DNA of 64,000 bases from Agromyces mariniharenae (GTDB taxonomy: Bacteria; Actinomycetota; Actinomycetes; Actinomycetales; Microbacteriaceae): contig NZ_VSSB01000001.1 of assembly GCF_008122505.1 (NCBI RefSeq), forward strand, positions 2,278,891-2,342,890, in the 5' to 3' direction. The notes below the pieces were generated by a model that did no database searches, was not told the origin of the DNA, and saw only the letters and a list, made by a program, of their open reading frames with translations. Made by a program: the position numbers and the translations under genes. The stretch's first letter is position 1. Every line of letters begins with the position of its first letter. Below are positions 43,328 through 52,421 of the stretch, piece after piece.

Positions 43328-46300
43328 ATGCCACGACGACGCACCACGAGTGCCTCCCGTCGCCGGCGCGCGATCGCCGCCGCCATCGGCGGCCTCGCGA
43401 TCGGCATCGCCGGCGTCGGCGCCGCCCTGCCCGCGGCCGCCGCACCCGACCGCGGGAACGGCGCCGCGCCGCCGTCCGCTCGCGTGCTCGCGGGCGCCCC
43501 GACGGGCGAGCACCGCGTCACCCTCATCACGGGCGACCGGGTGACCGTCACCGACCTCGCCGGTGGCACCCACGCCGTCGCGGTCGAGACCGCGGTCCCG
43601 GGCGCCGGCTACCAGACGGTCACGGCCGACGGCGAGCTCAGCGTCATCCCGACCGCGGCCGAGCGCTACCTCGCCGCGGGCGTGGTCGACCCCGACCTCT
43701 TCAACGTCACGCGCCTCATCGAGTACGGCTACGACGACGCCTCGGTCGACGCGACGCCGATCATCGTCGAGCTCGACGAGGGTCCCGCACCCTTCAGCGC
43801 CGAACCGCCCGTGCCCGGCCTCGCCGTGGGCACGCCGCTCGAGAGCATCGGCGCCGCCGCCGCGACGGCCGGGCACGCGGATGCCGCGTCCACGTGGGCC
43901 GCGCTCACGGGCACGGATGCCGCGGGCGACGCCGGTCCGCGCACGTTCGGCGCCGACCCGTCCGACGTGTCCCTCGGCGGCGGCATCGCCGCCATCCACA
44001 TCGACGGCAAGGTGCAGGCCACGCTCGACTCGAGCGTCCCCTGGGTCGGAGCACCCGAGGCGTGGGCCGACGGCTACACCGGCACGGGCGTGACGGTCGC
44101 GGTGCTCGACACGGGCTACGACGACACCCACCCCGACCTCGCCGGACGCGTGCTGCCCGACTCGACGAGCTTCGTGCCCGGCGAGGAGGTCGCCTGGGAC
44201 CCCAACGGCCACGGCACGCACGTCGCGTCGACGATCGCCGGCACCGGCGCGGCGAGCGGTGGCGCGCACCGCGGCGTCGCCGACGGCGCGAACCTGCTCG
44301 TCGGCAAGGTGCTCGACCAGTCGGGCTACGGCCAGGACTCCTGGATCATCGACGCCATGGAGTGGGCCGCCGAGCGCGCCCCCATCGTGTCGATGAGCCT
44401 CGGCTCGATGCAGGCGTCCGACGGCGAGGACCTCATGGCCGAGGCGCTGGACGGCATCGCCGAGCAGACCGGGTCCCTGTTCGTCGTCGCGGCGGGCAAC
44501 AACGGCGCGCCCGAGACGATCGGCTCGCCGGGATCGGCGGAGCGCGCCCTCACCGTCGGCTCGGTCGACGACCCGAGCGGCGCGCTCTCGTGGTTCTCGA
44601 GCCAGGGTCCGCTCGTGCGGTCGGGGGCGATGAAGCCCGAGCTCGCCGGCCCAGGCAACGACGTGACGGCGGCGCGGTCCGCCGACTACGCCGGCGGCGA
44701 CGGGTCGTACCTCACCATGAGCGGCACGTCGATGGCGACGCCGCACGTCGCCGGCGGCGCGGCGATCGTGAAGCAGCAGCATCCGGAGTACACGGCCGAC
44801 CAGCTGCGCGCCGCGCTGCTCAGCACGGCGACCGACGTCGGCCTCACGTCGTACCAGGCCGGTGCCGGCGTGCTCGACATCGGCGAGGCGGTGGACGCGC
44901 CCGTCGTGGCATCCGGTTCGGGCGACTTCGGCATGCTCACGTGGGGCGAGGCGCCCGAGCCCGTCGCGCGCACGATCGAGTACGCGAACCGCACCGACGC
45001 CGAGGTGACCCTCGACCTCGCCGCGACACTCGCGGACACCACCCCGGGTGGAGGTGGCGAGGTCGGTCCCCTGTCGGCCGGCGAGGCATCCGACGTGCTC
45101 GCCCTCGACGTCGACACGCTCACCATTCCCGCGGGGGAGACCCGCTCGGTGACGGTCACCGCCGACCCCGCCGCGGTGCCTGCGGGCGCCCAGCTGTCGG
45201 GCGCGCTCGTCGCGGCCATCGACGGCGAAGCGGTCGCGCGCACGGCGCTCGGCATCATCGCCGAGCCGGAGCGCTACGACCTCACGATCACGGCGACGGG
45301 CTTCGACGGCGAGCCCATCGAGACGTACGCGGTGCTCTACCACCACGACACGCAGGAGTACGGCCTCGTCGGCATCGCGGGCGAGACGACCCTGCGGCTG
45401 CTCGCCGGCCGGTACTCGGTCATGTCGGTGCTCGAGCTCGATCGCGAGCCCGACACGATCGCCCAGGTGCTCGTCGGCGACCCCGACCTCGTGCTCGACG
45501 GCGCGGCATCCGTCGCCCTCGACGCTCGGGCCGCCGAGCCCGTGACCGTCGACGTGGGCGAGGACGGCCTCGCGGCCACCGTGCGTCGCATGGACGTGAG
45601 CGCCGACGGGTACGGGAACGGCGTGTTCGCGCCGGTCTGGACCGACGAGCTGTGGGCGCAGCCGATGGACGCCCCCCAAGTCGAGCACTTCGACTTCACC
45701 ACGCGTTGGCGCCTGCAGGAGGCACCGCTCGCGCTGCAGGCCGGCAAGGAGCGGCTCGACCTCATCCCCCAGGCGGGATCGGTCCGCTTCGACGGCCGCC
45801 TCGCGGCGCGCGCGGTCGACGTCGGCACCGGTAGCGTCGAGGAGTTCGCCGCGGTCGACGTGCGCGGCAAGGTGGCGGTCGCGACGCGTTCCGACGCCGT
45901 GTCGGCGCACGAGCGTGCGGCCAACGCGCTCGCCGCGGGTGCCGCCCTGCTCCTCGTCGCGAACGACGCCGACGGCGAGCTCAGCGAATGGGTCGGCGCC
46001 GATGACGGGTCCGACGTCGGGATCCCCGTCGCCGCGATGAGCGGCGTGCAGGGGCGCACGGTGCTCGCCGCGATCGCGAAGGCGAACGGTCGGCTCGCGA
46101 TCACGGGTCAGGGCGTCGCCAACGCCGACGAGATCTGGGACCTCGCCTGGTACTCCGACGGTGAGATCCCGTCCGACCTGCACTACGAGCCCACCGACCT
46201 CGCCCGCATCGACACCACGTACCGGGGCGACGAGGGCGACCTGATCGGCGAGTTCCGCTGGGACTTCGCACCGAACGCGAAGTACGGCTTCGGCCTGCCC

Positions 46301-47230
46301 ATGGGCATGGGCCGCGGCATCGAGCGCACCGAGTGGGTCAACACCGACGTCGGCTGGTACCAGGACGTGACCCTGGTCGAGGTCGGCTGGCAGGTGCGCG
46401 ACGTGCTGCGCACCTACGAGCCCGGCGAGCACGTCGAGACGAGCTACTTCGGACCGATCGTGCGCCCCTTCGTCGGCCCGGGATACTGGGCGCCGCACCG
46501 CACGGGCGACTCGCTCCAGGTGAACCTGCCCTCGTGGGCCGACGGCGGCGAGCCCGAGCACACGGGCACGTTCGACGTGTTCGCCGGCCACCCCGGGTTC
46601 TCGCAGGTGACCGACCTCTACCTCGACGGCGAGTTCGTGAAGTCCTCGCCGTTCCAGGGGGTCAACGCATGGGGACTGCCCGACGGCGACGCCGAGGTGC
46701 GCGTGGTGAACACCGCCGAGCACGACGGCACGTCGCTCGCCTCGTCGACGAAGACCGTCTCGGAGTGGACCTTCACGACCACGGGTGCGGTCGACGACTA
46801 CACGGTGCGGTTCCAGCCGATGCTGCAGGCGGTCTACGACGTCGAATCGGATGCCGCGGGCACGGTCGGTGCCGGACGCAAGAAGGGTGCGCCCGTGGCG
46901 CTCGGCCTCGAGCTCGGGCACCTCGCCGGCGCGGTCGGCAGCGGCGCGGTGACCGAGGCGACGCTCGAGCTGCGGGTGGCCGGCGGCGACTGGGTGGCGG
47001 TGCCGCTCGAGGTCGTGTCGTCGGACACCTCAGGGCCGGGGGAGCCGCCGAGCTGGATCTTCCCCGAGGGTCGCGCCTACGTGACCGCGTACCAGGCGGC
47101 CCTCCCCGTCGCCGACGGGGGCGGGTGGATCGACCTGCGGGTGACGGCGGAGGACGCCGCGGGCAACACGTTCAGCCAGGAGATCGAGCGCGCCGTCGAG
47201 GTCGCGCCCGTGAAGCGCGGCGGGAAGTGA
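43328..47230 (+). CDS. Large secreted S8 subtilisin-like serine protease
   Basis: Extracellular protease of 1300 residues with a twin-Arg-rich N-region and Sec-type signal (residues 1-39, ending PAAAA). The catalytic triad is clear: D261 in VLDTGYDDTHPDL, H295 in NGHGTHVAS, S468 in GTSMATPHVAG. A propeptide-like region covers about 40-240. After the catalytic domain come long beta-rich regions (about 520-1300), including a PA-like part (VRGKVAVATRSDAVSAHERAANALAAGAALLLV). AAAGGGG lies upstream of the ATG. Its divergent neighbour is a TrmB/LuxR regulator. It probably degrades proteins in the medium; the natural substrate is unknown. Confidence 0.92.
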   Translation: MPRRRTTSASRRRRAIAAAIGGLAIGIAGVGAALPAAAAPDRGNGAAPPSARVLAGAPTGEHRVTLITGDRVTVTDLAGGTHAVAVETAVPGAGYQTVTADGELSVIPTAAERYLAAGVVDPDLFNVTRLIEYGYDDASVDATPIIVELDEGPAPFSAEPPVPGLAVGTPLESIGAAAATAGHADAASTWAALTGTDAAGDAGPRTFGADPSDVSLGGGIAAIHIDGKVQATLDSSVPWVGAPEAWADGYTGTGVTVAVLDTGYDDTHPDLAGRVLPDSTSFVPGEEVAWDPNGHGTHVASTIAGTGAASGGAHRGVADGANLLVGKVLDQSGYGQDSWIIDAMEWAAERAPIVSMSLGSMQASDGEDLMAEALDGIAEQTGSLFVVAAGNNGAPETIGSPGSAERALTVGSVDDPSGALSWFSSQGPLVRSGAMKPELAGPGNDVTAARSADYAGGDGSYLTMSGTSMATPHVAGGAAIVKQQHPEYTADQLRAALLSTATDVGLTSYQAGAGVLDIGEAVDAPVVASGSGDFGMLTWGEAPEPVARTIEYANRTDAEVTLDLAATLADTTPGGGGEVGPLSAGEASDVLALDVDTLTIPAGETRSVTVTADPAAVPAGAQLSGALVAAIDGEAVARTALGIIAEPERYDLTITATGFDGEPIETYAVLYHHDTQEYGLVGIAGETTLRLLAGRYSVMSVLELDREPDTIAQVLVGDPDLVLDGAASVALDARAAEPVTVDVGEDGLAATVRRMDVSADGYGNGVFAPVWTDELWAQPMDAPQVEHFDFTTRWRLQEAPLALQAGKERLDLIPQAGSVRFDGRLAARAVDVGTGSVEEFAAVDVRGKVAVATRSDAVSAHERAANALAAGAALLLVANDADGELSEWVGADDGSDVGIPVAAMSGVQGRTVLAAIAKANGRLAITGQGVANADEIWDLAWYSDGEIPSDLHYEPTDLARIDTTYRGDEGDLIGEFRWDFAPNAKYGFGLPMGMGRGIERTEWVNTDVGWYQDVTLVEVGWQVRDVLRTYEPGEHVETSYFGPIVRPFVGPGYWAPHRTGDSLQVNLPSWADGGEPEHTGTFDVFAGHPGFSQVTDLYLDGEFVKSSPFQGVNAWGLPDGDAEVRVVNTAEHDGTSLASSTKTVSEWTFTTTGAVDDYTVRFQPMLQAVYDVESDAAGTVGAGRKKGAPVALGLELGHLAGAVGSGAVTEATLELRVAGGDWVAVPLEVVSSDTSGPGEPPSWIFPEGRAYVTAYQAALPVADGGGWIDLRVTAEDAAGNTFSQEIERAVEVAPVKRGGK

Positions 47231-47240
47231 CCCCTCCGCT

Positions 47241-47279
47241 GGTCGAGTAGCGCCGGCGAAGCCGACGCGTATCGAGACC
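47241..47279. repeat. REP-like dispersed palindrome
   Basis: GGTCGAGTAGCGCCGGCG...GACGCGTATCGAGACC, the same family as at 17994-18079 and 50087-50132. It starts ten bases after the subtilase stop. Confidence 0.75.
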
Positions 47280-47280
47280 C

Positions 47281-47313
47281 GAGGCCCGGACGTCGCCGTG
47301 ACGTCCGGGCCTC
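47281..47313 (+). terminator. Terminator hairpin after the subtilase gene
   Basis: Perfect 14-bp stem GAGGCCCGGACGTC/GACGTCCGGGCCTC with loop GCCGT, directly after the REP copy. The strongest hairpin in the window; there is no T-run. Confidence 0.65.
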
Positions 47314-47412
47314 GGCGTTGCGCCGAGTTCGCAGGATGAGCGCCACGATGCGGCCCACCGAGCCATCGATCGGTCCGGTCGTCCTGCGAACTCGGGTCGC
47401 GCGGCGTGCAGG

Positions 47413-48291
47413 CTACGCCGCGGCCGCTTCCCCGCCCACCGCGCTCCGCAGCGCGTCGACGAGCGGCGTCGTCGGCCGCCCGATCAGCCGCGAGAGCGTG
47501 CCGTCGCTGTCGCCGAGGATGCCGCGACGGATCGCGTCGTCGAGGCCCGCCACGAACGCGGCCGTGCCCGCATCGAGCCCGACGGACTCGAGTGCGGCGA
47601 CGTGCTCCTCGGTCGTGAGCCGCTGGTAGGACACCTCGCGGCCGAGCACCTCGGATGCCGCGGCGGCGAGCTCGTCGTAGGTCCACGGGGTGTCGCCGGC
47701 GAGCTCGTACACCTCGCCGAGGTGGCCGTCCTCGAGGAGCACGACCGCGGCGGCGTCGGCGTAGTCGGCGCGGGGAGCGCTGGCCACGCGACCGTCGGCC
47801 GCGGACGACGCGATCACGCCGATGTCGGCCGCGCGCGCGACATCCGCCGTGTAGTTCTCGGTGTACCAGTCGTTGCGCAGGATCACGGCGGGCACGCCCG
47901 AGGCGGCGATCGCCTCCTCGGTGGCCTTGTGGTCGGCCGCGAGCGGGAAGTCCTCGGCCGTCGTGGCCTTCGGCGCGCTCGTGTAGACGAGCTTCGCGAC
48001 GCCCGCGGCCCTCGCGGCGTCGATCACGTTGCGGTGGCCCTGCAGGCGGGCGCCGGGCACCGAGCCCGAGACGAGCAGCACCGCGTCGACGCCGTCGAGC
48101 GCCGCGGCGATCGTGTCGGGGCGCTCGTAGTCGAGCTCGGCCGTGCGGATGCCGCGTGCGGCGAGGCCCTGCAGCTTCGACGTGTCGCGCGCGGTCGCGA
48201 CGATGTCGGCGGGCGCCGCGCCGCGGGCGAGCAGCGCCTCGACGACGAGGCGGCCGAGGTGGCCCGACGTGGCGGTGACGAGGATGGTCAT
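47413..48291 (-). CDS. NmrA-like NAD(P)-binding SDR protein
   Basis: Atypical short-chain dehydrogenase of 292 residues with the NmrA/QOR2-type glycine motif TATSGHLGRLVVEALL (5-20), a second-strand basic/aromatic region (VATARDTSKL) and the NWYTEN segment. It resembles quinone oxidoreductase 2-like proteins that bind NADPH and reduce or sense quinones. Divergent from an HxlR regulator whose operator lies between them, as in many HxlR-oxidoreductase pairs, so induction by electrophiles is likely. The ATG at 48291 was chosen for its GGAACCGCTCCC-proximal position and conserved start. Confidence 0.8.
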   Translation of the reverse strand: MTILVTATSGHLGRLVVEALLARGAAPADIVATARDTSKLQGLAARGIRTAELDYERPDTIAAALDGVDAVLLVSGSVPGARLQGHRNVIDAARAAGVAKLVYTSAPKATTAEDFPLAADHKATEEAIAASGVPAVILRNDWYTENYTADVARAADIGVIASSAADGRVASAPRADYADAAAVVLLEDGHLGEVYELAGDTPWTYDELAAAASEVLGREVSYQRLTTEEHVAALESVGLDAGTAAFVAGLDDAIRRGILGDSDGTLSRLIGRPTTPLVDALRSAVGGEAAAA

Positions 48292-48385
48292 GGGAGCGGT
48301 TCCTTCCGGTCGGTGGCGCATCGCCCTCGAGGGGCGTGCTTCACCGAGGGCAACCGGATGCCGCGGCTGTACCTTCCCTGTCGGA

Positions 48386-48413
48386 GGTACCCACTTTGAC
48401 GTAAGGTACCCAC
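48386..48413. promoter_or_regulatory. HxlR operator: direct repeat of GGTACCCAC
   Basis: GGTACCCAC occurs at 48386-48394 and 48405-48413, 19 bases apart (about two helical turns). Each contains the palindrome GGTACC; a related GTACC lies at 48369. This is the expected type of site for autoregulation by the adjacent HxlR protein. Confidence 0.55.
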
Positions 48414-48782
48414 ATGGTGGTGAGTCTTGCGGAAATCCGGCAGACCTCCGGCGAGGTCTTCATGGAAGGCTGTCCGACGCGCGTCGTGCTCGACCACATC
48501 ATGAGCAAGTGGGGCGTGCTCGTGCTGCTCGCGCTCACCGACGGCACGCACCGCTGGGGCGAGCTGCGCCGCGAGGTGCAGGGCATCAGCGAGAAGATGC
48601 TCGCCTCGACGCTGCGCACGCTCGAGGCCGACGGCCTCGTCGTGCGCGAGTCCTACCCAGAGGTGCCGCCGCGGGTCGAGTACGCGCTCTCGCCGCTCGG
48701 CCGTGAGCTCATGGACCGCATGCTCGCGCTCGTCGAGTGGGTGGCGGGGAACGCGGACGAGATCGTGGCCCGCCCCGCCTGA
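48414..48782 (+). CDS. HxlR-family transcriptional regulator
   Basis: Winged-helix regulator with the HxlR hallmarks CPTRVVLDHIMSKWGVLVLLAL, then HRWGELRREVQGISEKMLASTLRTLEADGLV and the wing YPEVPPRVEYALSPLGREL. Divergent from the NmrA-like gene. The first ATG (48414) directly abuts the second GGTACCCAC operator copy and lacks a ribosome site, so translation would have to be leaderless or start at the in-frame ATG at 48462. The latter has GGCGAGG upstream and gives the normal HxlR length. Confidence 0.85.
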   Translation: MVVSLAEIRQTSGEVFMEGCPTRVVLDHIMSKWGVLVLLALTDGTHRWGELRREVQGISEKMLASTLRTLEADGLVVRESYPEVPPRVEYALSPLGRELMDRMLALVEWVAGNADEIVARPA

Positions 48783-48800
48783 GTCGGCGAGGCAGACGGG

Positions 48801-48820
48801 CCTGGGCGGCGTCGCCCAGG
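48801..48820. terminator. Hairpin between convergent genes
   Basis: CCTGGGCG and CGCCCAGG form an 8-bp stem with a 4-base loop, between the HxlR gene and the convergent DUF1801-like gene. Confidence 0.45.
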
Positions 48821-48838
48821 CTCGTCGTGAACGCTCGT

Positions 48839-49273
48839 TCAGCTGGCCGCGGACGCCACCAGCTCGGAGAAGCGCTGCTCGATCGCCGGCGTCCACGTGC
48901 GCACGGCGAAGCCGATCGGCCAGAAGTCGCCGTCGTCGAGGTTCGCGCGGTCCTCGAAGCCGATGGTCGCGTAGCGCGCCTTGAACTTGTCGGCGGGCTG
49001 CATGAACGTCACGACCTTGCCCTCGCCGTTCGCGAAGGCCGGCATGCCGTAGTACGTCTTCGGCATGAGCTGCGGGGCGACCTCCGAGACGACCTTGTAG
49101 AAGCCCTCGGCGATGGCGCGGTCCTCGCCCGACATCGCGTCGATCGCCTCGCGGATCGCCTGCTCGCCCGCGGCGCGGTTCTTGCCCGCCTTCGCCTCGG
49201 CCCGCAGCTCCTTCGCGCGGTCCTTGACGGCGTCGCGCTCTTCCTTCGAGAGTCCTTCGCCTCGCTCGGCCAT
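48839..49273 (-). CDS. DUF1801-like protein
   Basis: The 144-residue protein has a charged N-terminal helix (MAERGEGLSKEERDAVKDRAKELRAEAKAG), then the DUF1801/YdhG-like domain: KTYYGMPAFANGEGKVVTFMQPADKFKARYATIGFEDRANLDDGDFWPIGFAVR. This family includes the Fra/frataxin-like iron proteins of Bacillus, but the metal role is not established for most members. AAGGAG precedes the ATG on the minus strand. Divergent from the F420/NADP reductase-like gene. Confidence 0.72.
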   Translation of the reverse strand: MAERGEGLSKEERDAVKDRAKELRAEAKAGKNRAAGEQAIREAIDAMSGEDRAIAEGFYKVVSEVAPQLMPKTYYGMPAFANGEGKVVTFMQPADKFKARYATIGFEDRANLDDGDFWPIGFAVRTWTPAIEQRFSELVASAAS

Positions 49274-49423
49274 GATCTGCTCCTTCACGTCGGTGAGCCC
49301 GGTTGATCGGCTCGTGCTCGTCACGCTACGCGGCTTCGGCAGCGCGTGCTTCTCGATTCCTGACCGGCGCCGCGATCGTCGGAGAACGGGAACATTCGGT
49401 CGCACCGCACGGTTCGCCTCAGC

Positions 49424-50068
49424 ATGACGACGATCGGAATCATCGGAGCAGGCAACATCGGCAGCCAGGTCGCGCGCGCGGCGATCGCGAACGGGTACGA
49501 CGTGGTGATCGCCAACTCGCGCGGACCCGAGACGCTCGCGGACCTCGTGTCCGACCTCGGCCCGAAGGCGCGTGCGGCCACGGCGGCCGAGGCGGCCGCG
49601 GCGGCGGATGTCGCGGTCGTGACCGTGCCGTTCAAGGCGTACGACGCGATCCCGGTCGAGCCGCTCGCCGGCAAGATCGTGATCGACACGAACAACTACT
49701 ACTGGGAGCGCGACGGCCACGTGCCCGCCCTCGACGAGGGCCGCGCGACCGTCAGCGGGTTGCTGCAGGAGCACCTCCCGACGAGCCACGTCGCCAAGGG
49801 CTTCAACCACATCATGGCGAGCGACATCACGACCGCCGGCCTGCCCGCGGGCACGCCCGGTCGCCGTGCGCTCGCGACGGCCAGCGACCACGCGGATGCC
49901 GCGCGGTTCGTGACCGACCTCTACGACGCGTTCGGCTTCGACACGGTGAACCTCGGGCCGCTCGCCGAGAGCTGGCGCGTCGAGCGCGACCAGCCCGCGT
50001 ACGTGGTGCCGCAGGACCGCGACGAGCTCGTCGCGAACCTCGCACGCGCGGAGCGGCTCGCGGCGTAA
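49424..50068 (+). CDS. NADPH-dependent F420 reductase-like NAD(P)-binding protein
   Basis: The 214-residue Rossmann protein has the dinucleotide-binding motif GIIGAGNIGSQVARAA (4-19), a phosphate-binding NSRGPETL after the second strand, and the family segment VAKGFNHIMASDI near 125-137. It resembles the small F420H2:NADP oxidoreductase-like enzymes. Many actinobacterial members use other substrates, so coenzyme F420 use is not proven here, although a deazaflavin-type protein is encoded 2.4 kb away. Single gene, followed by a REP palindrome. Confidence 0.78.
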   Translation: MTTIGIIGAGNIGSQVARAAIANGYDVVIANSRGPETLADLVSDLGPKARAATAAEAAAAADVAVVTVPFKAYDAIPVEPLAGKIVIDTNNYYWERDGHVPALDEGRATVSGLLQEHLPTSHVAKGFNHIMASDITTAGLPAGTPGRRALATASDHADAARFVTDLYDAFGFDTVNLGPLAESWRVERDQPAYVVPQDRDELVANLARAERLAA

Positions 50069-50086
50069 TAGCCCCGCCGGAGCACG

Positions 50087-50132
50087 GGTCTCGATACGCG
50101 TCCGGCTGCGCCGGGCGCCACTCGACCACCGG
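50087..50132. repeat. REP-like dispersed palindrome
   Basis: GGTCTCGATACGCGTCCGGC...CGCCACTCGACCACCGG, third locus of the family. It lies between two same-strand genes and carries the internal dyad CCGGCTGCGCCGGG. Confidence 0.75.
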
Positions 50133-50150
50133 AACTGGCAGGCTGGAGGG

Positions 50151-50882
50151 GTGTCCGCCAGCTCGCCGCACCCGCCCTCCGCGTTCCCGGCCGCCGCGAT
50201 CGACGTGCTCGCCTCCCGCGCGCTGGCGCTGGGCGAGGCATCCGGCCGACGCGTCCTCATCGGGGTGACGGGGTCGCCCGGCGCGGGCAAGACGACGCTC
50301 GCCCGATCGGTGGTGGCCGCGCTCAACGCGCGGCACGCGGCATCCGCTGCGCACCTGCCGATGGACGGCTTCCACCTCGCGAACGCGACCCTCGACCGGC
50401 TCGGCCTGCGCGACCGCAAGGGCGCGATCGAGACGTTCGACGGCTGGGGGTTCGTCGGCCTGCTCGAGCGCGTGCGCCGCGAGGTCGACCACACCGTGTA
50501 CGCGCCGGCGTTCGAGCGGCACGTCGACGAGCCGGTCGCGGGCGAGATCGCGATCGAGCCGACGGCGCGCGTGGTCGTCGCCGAGGGCAACTACCTGCTG
50601 AGCGACGAGGAGCCGTGGCGGCGCATCCGCGACCTGGTCGACGAGTCGTGGTTCTGCGCCGCCGACGACGACGAGCGGATGCCGCGACTCGTGCACCGGC
50701 ACACCGAGTTCGGCCGCACGCCCGATGCCGCTCGCGCGTGGGCGGTCGAGGTCGACGGCGCGAACGCGCGGCGGATCGACCCGACCCGCGTGCGCGCCGA
50801 CCTCGTCGTGTCGGGCGTCACGGGCGAGATCCTCGGCGAGGCGAGGGAGGCGGGCGAGCGCCGCGAGCAGGGCTCGGCTTAG
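50151..50882 (+). CDS. Nucleoside/nucleotide-kinase-like P-loop protein
   Basis: The 243-residue protein resembles the uridine-kinase/pantothenate-kinase-like family (fructose-transport-linked FrcK type included): Walker [15 protein letters not shown] with K47, PMDGFHLAN near 66-74 (substrate Asp), and a late [10 protein letters not shown] near 141-150 followed by the lid [10 protein letters not shown]. The phosphate acceptor is not known. The GTG start follows GGAGGG closely. The stop overlaps the convergent DUF1345 gene stop in four bases. No sugar-transport gene is nearby. Confidence 0.78.
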   Translation: MSASSPHPPSAFPAAAIDVLASRALALGEASGRRVLIGVTGSPGAGKTTLARSVVAALNARHAASAAHLPMDGFHLANATLDRLGLRDRKGAIETFDGWGFVGLLERVRREVDHTVYAPAFERHVDEPVAGEIAIEPTARVVVAEGNYLLSDEEPWRRIRDLVDESWFCAADDDERMPRLVHRHTEFGRTPDAARAWAVEVDGANARRIDPTRVRADLVVSGVTGEILGEAREAGERREQGSA

Positions 50883-51568
50883 CCCGTCGCCGTGATCTCC
50901 ATGATCGTGTTCAGCGCGAGCACGATGATGAAGCCGTTGAAGAAGTAGCTGAGCACCGAGTGCCACGTCACGGTCCAGCGGATGCGGGAGGTCGTGTTGA
51001 TGTCGTTCGGCGTGAAGCTCGTGCCGATCATGAACGCGGCGTAGACGAAGTCGAGCAGGCCGGGGTCATCGCGGTCGGGGAACATGAGCGGCCGGCCGCG
51101 CGGGTCGTCGGGCACGCGGTTGTCGAGCCGGTAGTAGATCTGCGCGAAGCCCCAGTGCAGGAAGCCCCAGGCGATCAGCATCGCCCACACGCCGACGAAG
51201 TTCATCGCCTGGCCGAGCTCGGGATCCTGGCGGAGGACCAGCAGCTGGCCGGCGGCCGTGACGCCGATGAGGCTCGACAGGATGGTCGTGACCAGGCTCG
51301 CGACCCGACCCGGCCGCCGGGTCGCGATGAGCGTCGGCGTGCCGCGCCACTCCCGTCTCGAGATCCGGCCGAGGACGATCATCCACGCGGCCATGTAGGC
51401 CGACGAGAGCAGGCACCACGCCGCGAGCACGAGGATCTCGAAGACCGGCTCCTCGCCGACGAGGAACGTGATGCCGAGCACGACGATGATCGTGAGGGTC
51501 GTGATGTTCACCACGCGCGCGGTGCGGTGGTTGGGCGCCGCGACGGTCGCCGTCGTCGCTTCCGCCAT
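50879..51568 (-). CDS. DUF1345 membrane protein
   Basis: The 229-residue integral membrane protein has five to six hydrophobic segments and the DUF1345 signature region [47 protein letters not shown] near the C-terminus. Family members are widespread, but their function is unknown. The minus-strand start is an ATG preceded by GGGGGACCC, which is a moderate ribosome site. Convergent with the P-loop kinase gene. Confidence 0.8.
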   Translation of the reverse strand: MAEATTATVAAPNHRTARVVNITTLTIIVVLGITFLVGEEPVFEILVLAAWCLLSSAYMAAWMIVLGRISRREWRGTPTLIATRRPGRVASLVTTILSSLIGVTAAGQLLVLRQDPELGQAMNFVGVWAMLIAWGFLHWGFAQIYYRLDNRVPDDPRGRPLMFPDRDDPGLLDFVYAAFMIGTSFTPNDINTTSRIRWTVTWHSVLSYFFNGFIIVLALNTIMEITATG

Positions 51569-51659
51569 GGGTCCCCCTCGCCGTCACGGTGGACACCACG
51601 ATGGCCCTCGGCTGCGCGCCGCGTCAAGACGGGGCCCGGTCGCCAGCGGAAGCCCGATA

Positions 51660-51851
51660 CCGAAGTTCCGAAGTTCCGAAGTTCCGGAGTTCCGAAGTTC
51701 CGAAGCTCCGAACAGCCGCAGTGCCGAAGTGCCGAAGTGCCGAAGTGCCGAAGTGCCGCGGTGCCGGAGCTCCGAACAGCCGCACTTCCGAACAGCCGCA
51801 GTGCCCAAGTGCCGAAGTGCCGCGGTACCGAAGTGCCGAAACGTGCCGAAG
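51660..51851. repeat. Octanucleotide tandem array (CCGAAGTT / CCGAAGTG)
   Basis: Twenty-two consecutive 8-bp units run from 51660 to 51835, followed by about one and a half decayed units. Types change along the array: CCGAAGTT units first, then CCGAAGTG, with CCGAACAG, CCGCAGTG, CCGCGGTG and CCGGAGCT variants. The order CCGAACAG-CCGCAGTG occurs twice, suggesting block duplication. It is intergenic, 90 bases after the DUF1345 start and about 95 before the ICMT-like gene. Too short a unit and no spacers for CRISPR. Confidence 0.9.
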
Positions 51852-51946
51852 GTCGCGCTCCGGGCTCCAGGTTCAGAGGTGCGAGCTCCCGACACTCGAA
51901 CGGGAGGGATCGGCTCCGCACCCGGACACGGGAGGAGGATGGGGTC

Positions 51947-52414
51947 GTGGACGCGAGGGTGCGATGGGACCGCGGGAACTGGCTCGTGTGGGCGCAGTTC
52001 GCGCTCTTCCTCCTGCTCCTACTGCCCGGCGACCCGCTCTGGAGCGCCACCTGGATCACCGTGCTCGCGGCGCTGCTCGTGGCGGCCGGCCTGGGCGTGG
52101 CCGTCGCCGGCTTCGCCGTGCTCGGACGCGATCTCGTGGTGTGGGTCGCGCCGAAGCCCGACGCGCCGCTGCGCACCGACGGGATCTACCGCCTCACCCG
52201 CAACCCGATCTACCTCGGGCTCATGATCGCGGCCGCCGGATGGGTGCTCTGGCGGGCGCGCATCGAGCTCGTCGTCGTGTGGCTCCTGCTCTGCGTCGTG
52301 CTCGTGATCAAGGCGCACGTGGAGCAGCGCCGGCTCCTCGACGCGTTCGGCGACGACTACCTCGCGTATGCCGAGCGAACGCCGCTGCTGCTGTTCGGCC
52401 GCGGCATCCGCTGA
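51947..52414 (+). CDS. Isoprenylcysteine-carboxyl-methyltransferase-like membrane protein
   Basis: Small membrane methyltransferase of 155 residues with four hydrophobic segments and the ICMT/PEMT-type motif YRLTRNPIYLGLMI (about 82-95) followed by LEEE-like EQRRLLDAFGDDYLAYAER near the end. Bacterial members may methylate lipids or small hydrophobic compounds; the substrate is unknown. The GTG at 51947 was chosen for GGAGGAGGA seven bases upstream and because it begins just before the first membrane segment. A long repeat array precedes it. Confidence 0.78.
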   Translation: MDARVRWDRGNWLVWAQFALFLLLLLPGDPLWSATWITVLAALLVAAGLGVAVAGFAVLGRDLVVWVAPKPDAPLRTDGIYRLTRNPIYLGLMIAAAGWVLWRARIELVVVWLLLCVVLVIKAHVEQRRLLDAFGDDYLAYAERTPLLLFGRGIR

Positions 52415-52421
52415 CGGGCGC

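Noticed and set aside
43268..46921. Long antisense open frame across the subtilase gene
   Set aside because: Arg/Asp/Val/Gly-rich without domains; the sense strand carries a full Asp-His-Ser triad.
51660..51851. CRISPR array or repeat-protein gene
   Set aside because: Units are only 8 bp without spacers and without a cas gene, and 8 is not a multiple of three, so a coding repeat would be an artefact of the open frames.
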